DNA of 64,000 bases from Pseudaquabacterium terrae. GTDB taxonomy: Bacteria > Pseudomonadota > Gammaproteobacteria > Burkholderiales > Burkholderiaceae_C. Positions 18,422 through 26,805 of the stretch are shown in pieces. The notes below the pieces were generated by a model. That model was not told where the DNA came from and made no database searches. It saw only the letters and a list, made by a program, of their open reading frames with translations. Where the stretch lies: assembly GCF_013266755.1 (NCBI RefSeq), contig NZ_JABRWJ010000001.1:62001-126000 (forward strand), given 5' to 3'. Positions within the stretch are counted from its first letter, which is position 1; each line of letters starts with the position of its first letter. A program made the position numbers and the translations under genes.

Positions 18422-20203
18422 ATGCGCAAAGTGCCACTGTGCCACTGGATCGACCAGGTGAAGCAGGGTGCATGGCCTCGCCGCGCCTTCATCGAACGCA
18501 TGACCGGCCTGGGCCTGACGCTGCCGATGGCCGGCTTCCTGCTGCTGAACGCCGGCGTGGCGCAGTCGCAGCCCGCGGCCTACAAGCCCACTCGGCGCGG
18601 CGGCGGCGGTACGCTGCGCATGCTGGAGTCGCAAGGCCCCACGCTGCTGAACCCGCACTTCGCCACCGGGCTGAAGGACAACACCGGCTCGCGGATCTTC
18701 TATGAACCGCTGGCGGAATGGGACGCCGAAGGCAACCTCGAAGCGGTGCTGGCGGCCGAGATTCCCAGCCGCGCCAACGGTGGCCTGGCGGCCGATGGCC
18801 GCAGCGTCGTCTGGAAGCTGAAGAAGGGTGTCACCTGGCACGACGGCCAGCCCTTCACCGCCGACGACGTCCTCTTCAACTGGCAATACGCCACCGACCC
18901 CAACACCGCCAGCGTCACGCTGGGCAGCTACGGCAACCTGAAGATGGAGAAGGTCGACTCGCACACCGTGCGCGTGGTGTTCGACAAACCTTCGCCGTTC
19001 TGGCCCGGGCAATACAGCCAGGTGATGCTGATTCCGAAGCACCTGTTCGGACCCTACATCGGCGCCAGGTCGCGCGAGGCGCCGCACAACAACCGGCCGG
19101 TCGGCACGGGCGCCTACAGCTTCGTCGAGTTCCAGCCCGGCGACCTGCTGCGCGCCGCAATCTACGCCAAATACCACCTCCCGCTGCGGCCGCACTTCGA
19201 CGCCATCGAGATGAAGTCCGGCGGCGATGCCGTCTCGGCCGCGCGGGCCGTGCTGCAGACCGGCGACTACGACTTCGCCGGCAGCCTGGTCCTCCCCGAG
19301 GACGTGGCCGAACGCCTGGAAGCCACGGGCAAAGGCCGCCTGCAGGTAATGAGCGGCAGCGCCACGGCAGCCATCTACCTGAACTTCACCGACCCGAATA
19401 CCGTGGTCGACGGCGAACGCTCGCACCCCAGCACGCGCCACCCGCTGTTCAGCGACCCGGCCGTGCGCCGCGCCGTCGGGCTGCTGATCGACCGCGAGAG
19501 CCTGCAGCGCCATGTCTACGGCCGACAGGGCCAGGCCACCACCAACTTCATCAACAACCCGTCGCGTTATCGCAGCCCGAACACGAAGGCCGAATACAGC
19601 GTCGAAAAGGCCAAGGCCGTGCTCGACGCTGCGGGCTGGAAGCCCGGCCCCGACGGCGTGCGCGCGAAAGACGGCAAGAAGCTGACGCTGCTGTTCCAGG
19701 GCAGCGTGGGTGCGGTGGGCCAGAAGCTGCAGGCGGTGGTGAAGCAGGCGGCGCAACAGGCCGGCATTCAGATGGAACTGAAGGCGGTGGTACCGAGCGT
19801 CTTCTTCTCGTCGGACATCGGCAACCCCGACACCTACGGCAAGTTCTACGCCGACATGCAGACCTACAACTGGACCAACACCAGCCCCGACCCCGAAAAC
19901 CTGATGCAATGCTTCCTGTCGACGCAAGTCGCCTCGAAAGCCAACAAGTGGCTGGGCCAGAACATGGTGCGCTGGCAGAACAGCGAATTCGACGCCGCCT
20001 TTCGCGCCGCGGAAACGGAGCTCGACCCGGTCAAGCGCGCGGCGCTCTTCATCCGCATGAACGACCTGGTGGTGGCTGACGGCTACGTGATTCCGGTGCT
20101 GGCGCGCACGTCGATGCGCGCACTGGCGAAGAACCTGGTGGCACCGCTTTCGCCGTGGCGCAACGACATGGCGTCGTTGCCCCATTGGTACCGAGACAGC
20201 TGA
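18422..20203 (+). CDS. ABC transporter substrate-binding protein, oligopeptide (SBP_bac_5) type
   Basis: A 593-residue binding protein. The N terminus has a twin-arginine-like signal (PRRAFIERMTGLGLTLPMAGF). The mature part shows the DppA/OppA pattern, including WKLKKGVTWHDGQPFTADDV and RPVGTGAYSF. It probably binds peptides, opines or another amine-containing solute in the periplasm. No permease or ATPase genes flank it, so the partners must be elsewhere. It converges, with no gap, on the SDR gene. Confidence 0.82.
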   Translation: MRKVPLCHWIDQVKQGAWPRRAFIERMTGLGLTLPMAGFLLLNAGVAQSQPAAYKPTRRGGGGTLRMLESQGPTLLNPHFATGLKDNTGSRIFYEPLAEWDAEGNLEAVLAAEIPSRANGGLAADGRSVVWKLKKGVTWHDGQPFTADDVLFNWQYATDPNTASVTLGSYGNLKMEKVDSHTVRVVFDKPSPFWPGQYSQVMLIPKHLFGPYIGARSREAPHNNRPVGTGAYSFVEFQPGDLLRAAIYAKYHLPLRPHFDAIEMKSGGDAVSAARAVLQTGDYDFAGSLVLPEDVAERLEATGKGRLQVMSGSATAAIYLNFTDPNTVVDGERSHPSTRHPLFSDPAVRRAVGLLIDRESLQRHVYGRQGQATTNFINNPSRYRSPNTKAEYSVEKAKAVLDAAGWKPGPDGVRAKDGKKLTLLFQGSVGAVGQKLQAVVKQAAQQAGIQMELKAVVPSVFFSSDIGNPDTYGKFYADMQTYNWTNTSPDPENLMQCFLSTQVASKANKWLGQNMVRWQNSEFDAAFRAAETELDPVKRAALFIRMNDLVVADGYVIPVLARTSMRALAKNLVAPLSPWRNDMASLPHWYRDS

Positions 20204-20908
20204 TCAGGCGCCCTGCGGCAGATAGCTCGGCCTGGCCGCCGTCATCCCGCGCTTGACCTGCAGCGTCAGCTCATCGGCCAGCACCTCGTCGAGGCCCGCT
20301 TCGAGTCCGTCGAGCGCACGCCCGACGATCTGCTCGGGGCTGGTCTTCGGGACATCGAATCCGCGCGTCAGGTCGGTATCGACGTAGGCCATGTGCAGTG
20401 CCAGCACCTGCGTCTTCTGCGCCGCCAGTTCATTGCGCAACGCATTCGTGAGCGACCACGCCGCGGACTTGCTGGCCGAATAGGCGGCCAGCTCGCCGCC
20501 GTTCACCCACGAGGCGACCGACAGCACATTGAGCAATGCGCCGCCGCCATTGGCCTTGAGAACCGGCGCAAAGGCCTTGCTCAGGCGCAACATCGCGAAG
20601 AAGTTGGTCTCGAAGATGCGCCGCGTCACGTCTTCGCTGTCCGGCGCCAGGAATCCCCCGGGTTGGGCGATGCCGGCGTTGTTGATCACCAGTGTCACGT
20701 CCGACGCCAGCGCTGCGGCGGCCGACACGTCGTCGGGCTTGGTCACGTCGAGTCGCAGCGGCTGAACACCGGATTCGATGACAGTGACGGGGTCGCGTGC
20801 GCCGGCGTAGACCTTGCGGGCACCGCGGGCGAGCAACTCGCGCGCGAATGCCAGGCCGATGCCACGATTGGCACCGGTGACGAGGACAACGGCATTCTCG
20901 ATCTTCAT
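20204..20908 (-). CDS. Short-chain dehydrogenase/reductase
   Basis: A 234-residue classical SDR with cofactor motif TGANRGIGLAF, the structural NNAG motif and a catalytic Tyr-x-x-x-Lys (YSASK), preceded by the active-site serine region LNVLSVAS. Substrate is unknown. ATG 20908 is chosen because GGAG lies about seven bases upstream; longer frames lack a site. It is 44 bases downstream of the zinc-free alcohol dehydrogenase-like gene and is likely co-transcribed with it under TetR control. Confidence 0.85.
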   Translation of the reverse strand: MKIENAVVLVTGANRGIGLAFARELLARGARKVYAGARDPVTVIESGVQPLRLDVTKPDDVSAAAALASDVTLVINNAGIAQPGGFLAPDSEDVTRRIFETNFFAMLRLSKAFAPVLKANGGGALLNVLSVASWVNGGELAAYSASKSAAWSLTNALRNELAAQKTQVLALHMAYVDTDLTRGFDVPKTSPEQIVGRALDGLEAGLDEVLADELTLQVKRGMTAARPSYLPQGA

Positions 20909-20952
20909 AACAAACTCCAAGAGTGTGTGTGGGTGGGGGGTGGGAACCAGAT

Positions 20953-21954
20953 TCACTTGATCTTGACGATCACCTTGCCCTTTGCGCGGCCGGCTTCCAC
21001 GTAGGCCAGGGCCTCGTTGGTCGACTCGAATGGAAAGACCCGATCGATCACCGGGCGGATGGCCCCGGCCTCGATGAGGCGCGTGATCTCGCGCAGTTGG
21101 CTGCCATTCGCCTTCATGAAGAGGAACGAGTAGCCAATGCCTCGACCATTCGCCTTTCGCCTGACACCTGCGCTCAATAGCCGAATGACCAGTTTCACGA
21201 ACCAGGGTGCCGCGATTTGCCGGCCGAATGCCGGATCGGGCGGCCCGGAAATGGAGATGAGCTTTCCGCCACGCTGGAGCACGCGAAGGGATTTATCGAG
21301 CGTCTTGCCGTCCTGGCTGTTCAGGACGACGTCGTAATCTCGCAGCACATCCTCGAAGTCCTGCGTCTTGTAGTCGATGACGACGTCTGCACCCAGGCTC
21401 TTCACGAGTGCGGCATTGGCAGCGCTCGTCGTCGTGGCGACCGTTGCCCCCAGATGCTTGGCCAACTGGATGGCGAAGGTGCCGACGCCGCCGGAGCCGG
21501 CCTGGATGAAGACCGTCTGCCCCTTCTGCAGGTCGGCCCGCTCGACCAGCGCCTGCCACGCCGTCAAGCCCACCAGCGGGATGGAGGCAGCTTCCTCCAT
21601 CGTGAGGCCCTTGGGCTTGAGCGCCAGCGATGCCTCCCGGACCGGGACGAATTGCGCGAACGTGCCGATGCGGAAGTCATCGGGCCGCGCATAGACCTCG
21701 TCACCCGGCTTGAACTGCCGCACCCGGGGTCCCGCCTTGACCACGACGCCGGCCACGTCGTGGCCCAGGATGAGCGGCAGGCGATACGGCAGGATGAGCT
21801 TGAATTCGCCGTCCCTGATCTTCGCGTCCAACAGGTTCACACCCGCGGCATGGACCTCGACCAGCACCTCGTCGTCACGCAGTTCCGGCATCGGCACGTC
21901 TGCCGACCGCAACGCGCGCTTCTTTCCATAGCGTTCGAGGACAACTGCTTTCAT
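20953..21954 (-). CDS. Zinc-independent MDR-family quinone oxidoreductase/alcohol dehydrogenase
   Basis: A 333-residue medium-chain dehydrogenase/reductase. It has GHDVAGVVV and PGDEVYARP in the catalytic domain and the NADP motif GSGGVGTFAIQLAKHLGA. Structural zinc cysteines are absent, as in quinone oxidoreductase and enoyl-reductase types. It reduces an unknown carbonyl or quinone substrate. It lies between tetR and sdr on the same strand, and a palindromic operator sits in its promoter. Confidence 0.84.
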   Translation of the reverse strand: MKAVVLERYGKKRALRSADVPMPELRDDEVLVEVHAAGVNLLDAKIRDGEFKLILPYRLPLILGHDVAGVVVKAGPRVRQFKPGDEVYARPDDFRIGTFAQFVPVREASLALKPKGLTMEEAASIPLVGLTAWQALVERADLQKGQTVFIQAGSGGVGTFAIQLAKHLGATVATTTSAANAALVKSLGADVVIDYKTQDFEDVLRDYDVVLNSQDGKTLDKSLRVLQRGGKLISISGPPDPAFGRQIAAPWFVKLVIRLLSAGVRRKANGRGIGYSFLFMKANGSQLREITRLIEAGAIRPVIDRVFPFESTNEALAYVEAGRAKGKVIVKIK

Positions 21955-21987
21955 GGGTCTTCCTTGGGCTGTCAGGCCGTTTTTCGC

Positions 21988-22001
21988 ATGATGCTCATCA
22001 T
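21988..22001. promoter_or_regulatory. TetR-type operator upstream of the dehydrogenase pair
   Basis: ATGATGCTCATCAT forms 6-bp inverted arms around two bases. The surrounding TTTCGCATGATGC is repeated at the tetR start (22632-22642), so both promoters carry almost the same site. Confidence 0.65.
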
Positions 22002-22043
22002 GTGTAAAGACGAGCGACGGGGCGGCAGTGTCCATCACAGGAT

Positions 22044-22637
22044 TCAGTGACCGGCGCGGGTCAGGTGTTCGAGCGCGGCCTCGCGCAGGCTGTCCGACAG
22101 GCCCGGCTCGTCGACTGCGCGCGCCAACAGCAAGGCGCCCACCATCGTGGCGATCGTCACGAGGGCCCGCCGGTGAGCGCCGGGCTGTCCCCAGTCCGGC
22201 GACTGGCGCGCCACGAGGTCGATCATTTCCTTGATGTGCCGGGTCGCCACGCGACGCACTTCGGGCGCCTGGCGCGCCGTTTCGGAACCCAGCGCGGCCA
22301 GCGGGCATCCGACCTCGGCGTGCTCGACGTGCTCCCGGGAGAGGTAGGCCGCCAGCAGCGTGGCCAGTGCCCTGTCGGGGGGCGCGCTGGCCACGGCCTC
22401 GGCGACCGCGGCAGCGGACTCCGCGCACGCCTTGCCCGCCGCTTCGGCCAGCATCGCCTCGCGCGATCCGAAGTGCGAATAGAAGGCGCCATGCGTCAGG
22501 CCGGCCTCCTTCATGATGTCCGCGACCCCCGTGCCCTCGTAGCCGCTGCGACGGATCGCCCGCGCCGCCACCGACACGATGCGCTCATGCGTCGCATCCT
22601 TGGCCGCGGCTCGGGCGTTGAGCTTCGTGTTTCGCAT
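22044..22637 (-). CDS. TetR-family repressor of the adh-sdr unit
   Basis: A 197-residue TetR regulator. The DNA-binding domain covers residues 14-62 and ends in the typical GLTHGAFYSHFGSREAML. The C-terminal ligand domain resembles the AcrR/NemR group, but the ligand cannot be predicted. ATG 22637 (MRNTKLNARAAAK) is chosen because the upstream in-frame ATGs lie within the predicted operator. The same palindrome occurs before the downstream dehydrogenase genes, which makes this protein their probable regulator. Confidence 0.83.
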   Translation of the reverse strand: MRNTKLNARAAAKDATHERIVSVAARAIRRSGYEGTGVADIMKEAGLTHGAFYSHFGSREAMLAEAAGKACAESAAAVAEAVASAPPDRALATLLAAYLSREHVEHAEVGCPLAALGSETARQAPEVRRVATRHIKEMIDLVARQSPDWGQPGAHRRALVTIATMVGALLLARAVDEPGLSDSLREAALEHLTRAGH

Positions 22638-22649
22638 GATGCGCATCAT
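22636..22649. promoter_or_regulatory. TetR operator overlapping the tetR start
   Basis: ATGATGCGCATCAT is a perfect 14-bp palindrome covering part of the chosen tetR start codon. It matches the site at 21988-22001 at 13 of 14 positions, the pattern expected for autoregulation plus control of the target genes. Confidence 0.65.
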
Positions 22650-22693
22650 ACTGGATTTCCCAGCACGGCGCACCGGGCTCACGGGTCGTGGAC

Positions 22694-24982
22694 CTAACGT
22701 GCCATCGCCCGCTTCAAGCGCTGCGCGCGCGTATCGCCGGGAAGCGGGCCGGGCGCGAGCCGCCAGCGGTCCAGCGCCTGCATCGCCGACAGCACGACAT
22801 CGGCTGCCAGCAGCGAGGCGTGGGGCGCCAGCACCGCCGTGACGGCGGCATCGTGCGCCCCGTCGATCCGCACGTTGACCCAGTGCGCGAAGACGAGCCA
22901 GGCCATGTCCTCGTCGAGGCCGAGCGCGCGCAGCACGTCGATGGCCCGCAGCAGGTCATCGTCCGGATCCTGGCGGCCGAGCTGCACCGCGAGGCCGTCC
23001 GGCGCGCCGGTCGCCCGCACATGCTCAACGACGGCGCGAGCGAAATCCTCCGGCGTGATGGCGGGGGGTGGCCCGGCGTCGTAGGGCGTCTCAGCTTCGG
23101 AGCACATCAATGAATCGAAGGCCACGGCCGGCTTGCCGCCCGCGGCCGCGATCGGTGCCGGCATCGCCGCGCAGAAATCCATCATCGGCGCTGCGGCGGC
23201 CATCGGCGTTGCGGCGGCCATCGGCATCGCGACGGATCGAACCGAGCCGGTCGCGCCCCAGCCGGCGGCCAGCATCGAGGGCACGCGCACGAGCTGCGTC
23301 TCGCCCTGCGCGCGCTGGCCTTCGGCGCGCCGGTGCACCAGCACGCAATGCGTCTGGTCCGAGATCAACTGGTGGTCGAGCGCGAGCTGCAAGGCTTCGG
23401 CGCGCTCGACCAGCGGCAGCCGCGCGGCGGCGGCCAGCCGCGGCAGCATGTCGCCGGCCAGCGCCGCATCGGTCGCGGTGCAACCCAGCTCGACCCCGCG
23501 GCCGCTCACATCGCAGGCCAGCAGCCGCAGCGGCTGCGCCGCCGCGCCGGCCGGCATCCCGGCGAACACCGTGACTGTGTCGCCCGCGAACACCGCCGCG
23601 GGCAGGGGCGTCTGCCACAGCGGCGAGCCGCCGTCGACGCGCACCTCCCGCCACGCCTGCTGGCGGATGCGCGCGAGCATGCGTTGCGCGGCCGCCTCGA
23701 GCGCCTCGCCCGGCGTCGCGAGCTCGCAGGCGCCGCCGGTGGCACCGGCCAGCCGGCGCAGCACGCTCTCGGCCGGCGACGCGCCGACACCGATCACGAA
23801 CACGCGCTGGCCGGAGCGCTTCGCGAGTGCGATCAGCGTTTCGACCTCCCAGATCTCGCCATCGGTCAGCAGCAGCACGTCGGCCGCTGCGGCATCGCGC
23901 GTGAGCGGCAACGCGAACACGCCACGCAGCGCGGCGGCCATCTCGGTGCCGCCCAGCGTCGCGTCGGTCGCGTCGATCTGCGCCTGCAGCCCCCGCAGCG
24001 CCTGCGGCGTGCAGCGCATCGGTGCCATCACGTGCTGCACCGTCGAGCCGAAGCGGCTGAAAGCCACGTGGTCGGCGTCGCCCAGAGCCCGCGCGATGCC
24101 GTGCAGCGCGGCGCGCGCCGAAACGATGCTGTCGCCGCCCATCGAGCCCGAGCAGTCGACCAGCAGCTTCAGCGCAATGTGGTCGCGCTGCGGTGCCGGC
24201 GGCGGCACGAAGCTGGCCATCACGACGGTCGGCGCAAGCGTCGACGTCGCATCGCGCGCGTGCAGCGAGAACGCCGGCCGCTCTTCGCGCGGCGTGACGA
24301 TCACCACGACGTCACGATCGAGCCGCGCGGTGGCGTCGAGCGTGAGGCAGACCCCGTCTGCCGTGTCGCTGCGAACCGTGCGGTGCGTCGGGCATTCGAT
24401 CGCCGCGCCGGCCAGGCTGCGGCCGACCGTCACGGTCAATGCGAGCGGATAGTCCGCGAGCATCGAGACCTCCGGCACCTGCTGCGGCTGCAGGCCGCCG
24501 TGCGCCGGATCGCCGTAGCGCGGCGCGATCGTCGACGGGATCGCGATCCGCAGCCGGCCCTGCTCGAAGACGAGCAGCTGCGCGGTGCGCACTTCGAGCT
24601 CGACCTCGTCGCCGGGCTTCAGGTTGCCGAGGTTGGCGGTCACGAGGCCGTCGTGCGCCTCCAGCAGCACCGGCGCGTCGCCGTCGGCCAGCGCCTGCTC
24701 GTAGGTCGCCTCGGCCGCGGCCTTGGGCGTGATGCAACCCTCGAGCCGCGCGCCGTTGAGCGTCGACGCAAAGCCGAGCAGCACCGCGCGCGGCGGCAGC
24801 GGGAAGGTGTAGACCACCTCCAGCGTGCGCGCGCCGGTGTTGCGATAGGTCTGCCGCAGCACCAGTTCGCAGCAGATGCTGTCGAGCCGCACGTTCGCCT
24901 GCACACCGGTCAACACGGGCATGCCGGCCTCGGGATCGTGGCTCGCCAGCGTCCAGGCGGGGCTCGGTTCGTTGAGTGTCAT
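22694..24982 (-). CDS. VIT and von Willebrand factor A domain protein
   Basis: A 762-residue protein resembling inter-alpha-trypsin inhibitor heavy chains. The VIT domain spans about residues 10-140 (VVYTFPLPPRAVLLGF, GDEVELEV). The VWA domain begins near residue 270 with a complete MIDAS motif DCSGS (Asp276, Ser278, Ser280), so it should bind a divalent metal and a partner protein. A Met/Ala-rich linker (about 605-645) precedes a helical C-terminal domain. No signal peptide is visible, so it is likely cytoplasmic. It sits 36 bases behind a merR gene and is probably regulated by it. Its role is unknown. Confidence 0.8.
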   Translation of the reverse strand: MTLNEPSPAWTLASHDPEAGMPVLTGVQANVRLDSICCELVLRQTYRNTGARTLEVVYTFPLPPRAVLLGFASTLNGARLEGCITPKAAAEATYEQALADGDAPVLLEAHDGLVTANLGNLKPGDEVELEVRTAQLLVFEQGRLRIAIPSTIAPRYGDPAHGGLQPQQVPEVSMLADYPLALTVTVGRSLAGAAIECPTHRTVRSDTADGVCLTLDATARLDRDVVVIVTPREERPAFSLHARDATSTLAPTVVMASFVPPPAPQRDHIALKLLVDCSGSMGGDSIVSARAALHGIARALGDADHVAFSRFGSTVQHVMAPMRCTPQALRGLQAQIDATDATLGGTEMAAALRGVFALPLTRDAAAADVLLLTDGEIWEVETLIALAKRSGQRVFVIGVGASPAESVLRRLAGATGGACELATPGEALEAAAQRMLARIRQQAWREVRVDGGSPLWQTPLPAAVFAGDTVTVFAGMPAGAAAQPLRLLACDVSGRGVELGCTATDAALAGDMLPRLAAAARLPLVERAEALQLALDHQLISDQTHCVLVHRRAEGQRAQGETQLVRVPSMLAAGWGATGSVRSVAMPMAAATPMAAAAPMMDFCAAMPAPIAAAGGKPAVAFDSLMCSEAETPYDAGPPPAITPEDFARAVVEHVRATGAPDGLAVQLGRQDPDDDLLRAIDVLRALGLDEDMAWLVFAHWVNVRIDGAHDAAVTAVLAPHASLLAADVVLSAMQALDRWRLAPGPLPGDTRAQRLKRAMAR

Positions 24983-25018
24983 CGTGGGGTCTCCGTGCGG
25001 ACGTGTTGGGGGAGTGGC

Positions 25019-25498
25019 TCAGCTCGCACCGTTGCCGGTGTCGCCAGCGCCGCTGCTGTCCGACTGGCGCACGCGCCGGTAGGCCGCGTGGATCTCGCGC
25101 ACGAGCGCGCGCACCTGCTCCGGGGCCAGGCCGGCGCGGCCCGGCTCGACATGCAGCTCGAGCCCGTCTGCCAGCGTCACGCGGCTCCACACCTCGACGC
25201 TGCCGGGCTTCGCCGGGCGCGGCGCGGGATCTTCCGGTGCGCCGGCGGTCAGCTCGCGAATGCGCTCGAGGCTCAGGCCGGCGTCGGCCCAGCGGCGGAT
25301 CAGCAGCAGTTGCTCGACGTGGCGCCGGTGGTAGAACGCGCCGCGCGTCGTGCCCTCGGGCCGGCTGACCAGGCCCTGCTGCACGTAGTACCGGACGGTG
25401 CGCGGCGTCAGGCCGGTCAGCGTCGAGAGCTCGTCGAGCGACAGGCGGTCGTCGGCGGGAACGTCGGCAGCGGCAGCAGGGTCATCGGTCGCGGGCAT
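25019..25498 (-). CDS. MerR-family transcriptional regulator
   Basis: A 159-residue regulator. The MerR winged helix (LSLDELSTLTGLTPRTVRYYVQQGLV) starts near residue 18, followed by the second helix pair and a short C-terminal region without a metal-binding cysteine pattern. ATG 25498 is chosen because a sigma70-like promoter ends just upstream. It precedes the VIT/VWA gene, its likely target. Confidence 0.82.
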   Translation of the reverse strand: MPATDDPAAAADVPADDRLSLDELSTLTGLTPRTVRYYVQQGLVSRPEGTTRGAFYHRRHVEQLLLIRRWADAGLSLERIRELTAGAPEDPAPRPAKPGSVEVWSRVTLADGLELHVEPGRAGLAPEQVRALVREIHAAYRRVRQSDSSGAGDTGNGAS

Positions 25499-25504
25499 GC
25501 CGCC

Positions 25505-25533
25505 ATTTAACGGCAGTAATTTACGACAGTCAA
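25505..25533 (-). promoter_or_regulatory. Promoter of merR with a direct repeat
   Basis: On the minus strand, TTGACT (25528-25533) and TTAAAT (25505-25510) are spaced by exactly 17 bases. On the plus strand the interval reads as two near-repeats, TTTAACGGCAGT and TTTACGACAGT, which may be the regulator's own site. Confidence 0.55.
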
Positions 25534-25544
25534 GTGTCTCAAAG

Positions 25545-26084
25545 TCAGGACGGACGGTTCGGGGCTGCAGCCGGCGTCGGCGGGTCGAGCGCCGTGAGCC
25601 ACAGCCGCAGGTCGAATTCCAGTTGGTGATAGTCGGGCGCCATGTGCAGGCACAGGGCATAGAACGCCTTGCCGTGCTCGCGCTCCTTCAGGTGCGCCAG
25701 CTCGTGCACGACGATCATGCGCAGGAAGTCGGCCGGGGCGTCCTTGAACAGCGCGGCGATGCGGATCTCGCGCTTGGCCTTGAGCTGGCTGCCCTGCACG
25801 CGCGAGACGGCGCTGTGCGTGCCCAGCGCGTTCATCACGAGATGGAGCCTGGCGTCGTAAGCCACCTTGGCCAGCGGCGGCGCGCTCTTCATGTGGCGCG
25901 ACTTCAGCGTGTTGACGTAGTCGTACAGCGCACGATCGGTGCGCACGGCATGGGGCTCCGGATGGCGCCGCGCCACCGCCTGCGCCAGGCTGCCGTCATC
26001 GATCAGGCGCTGCACCTGGGCCAGCAGCGCGGGCGGGTAGCCCTGCAGGTAGCGGCCGGTCAGCGGCATGTCGGAGGGTTTCAT
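25545..26084 (-). CDS. YgjP-like (DUF45) metal-dependent hydrolase
   Basis: A 179-residue protein with the YgjP-type zinc site HELAHLKEREHGKAFY (His127, Glu128, His131 and the additional His137). Members of this SprT/WLM-like group are presumed metallopeptidases, and the E. coli homologue is associated with restriction loci. The protein is shorter than some relatives because the N terminus is abbreviated. Function here is unknown. Confidence 0.75.
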   Translation of the reverse strand: MKPSDMPLTGRYLQGYPPALLAQVQRLIDDGSLAQAVARRHPEPHAVRTDRALYDYVNTLKSRHMKSAPPLAKVAYDARLHLVMNALGTHSAVSRVQGSQLKAKREIRIAALFKDAPADFLRMIVVHELAHLKEREHGKAFYALCLHMAPDYHQLEFDLRLWLTALDPPTPAAAPNRPS

Positions 26085-26254
26085 CGCGCGATTCTCGGCC
26101 CGGGGCGATGGTGGGGAGTGGTCCTACGAACGTTCGCGCAGCGGGCTGACCGACAGGCCGTGCGTGTGGCTGCAGGCTGGCGATGGGTGCCTTTGCCCGG
26201 AGGCTCGGCTGCTCGGCGCGGGCCATGCGCCCAGCGCATTGAAAGGAGATGGCC

Positions 26255-26656
26255 GTGAAGCACACCGTGATAGGTCTCTTCGACCGATCGGCAGACGCGC
26301 GGAGTGCCGCGGAGGTCTTGAAGGGCCGCGGCTTCGACGCATCCGCCGTGAACGTCGCCCAGGACGGCGAATCGCCGGACGCCGAAGCGATCCCCCCTGC
26401 CGCCGAAATCGAGAGCGGGCCACTGACCGGTCTGCTGCATCGCGTGTCAGCCTTGTTCGGCGTGGAGGACCCCCACATCGCTCACTACGAGGAAGCCGTC
26501 CGCCGGGGCGGCAGCATTGTCCGGATCGACGCCTCCGATGAAGTGCAGGCGGCCGCGGCCCGGGACACGCTGCTCGAGCTGGGCGCCGTCAACATCGACG
26601 ACCGCGTCGAGGAGTGGCAGCGAGCGGGGTGGCGCAAGCCCGAAGCAGGCGATTGA
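26255..26656 (+). CDS. Small YflT-like (general stress protein 17M) domain protein
   Basis: A 133-residue acidic protein starting MKHTVIGLFDRSADARSAAEVLKGRGF, which resembles the ferredoxin-like YflT/GSP17M domain, found in stress-induced proteins. I chose GTG 26255 because AAGGAG (26243-26248) is 6 bases before it; the in-frame ATG at 26249 touches the Shine-Dalgarno sequence and would be too close. No partner is obvious. Confidence 0.6.
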   Translation: MKHTVIGLFDRSADARSAAEVLKGRGFDASAVNVAQDGESPDAEAIPPAAEIESGPLTGLLHRVSALFGVEDPHIAHYEEAVRRGGSIVRIDASDEVQAAAARDTLLELGAVNIDDRVEEWQRAGWRKPEAGD

Positions 26657-26805
26657 CGCAGGCGGGCAGCCTCCAGGTACTTCAGGATCAACAGCATTGC
26701 CCCATTCTCGGCCCCCGGGTGCGGCGCGGCTGAGTACTTCTCTCGGTGGATGCTTCACCGACAAACCCATGGCAAATCTGCAGCCGTGCTCATAGCATCC
26801 GGCTC

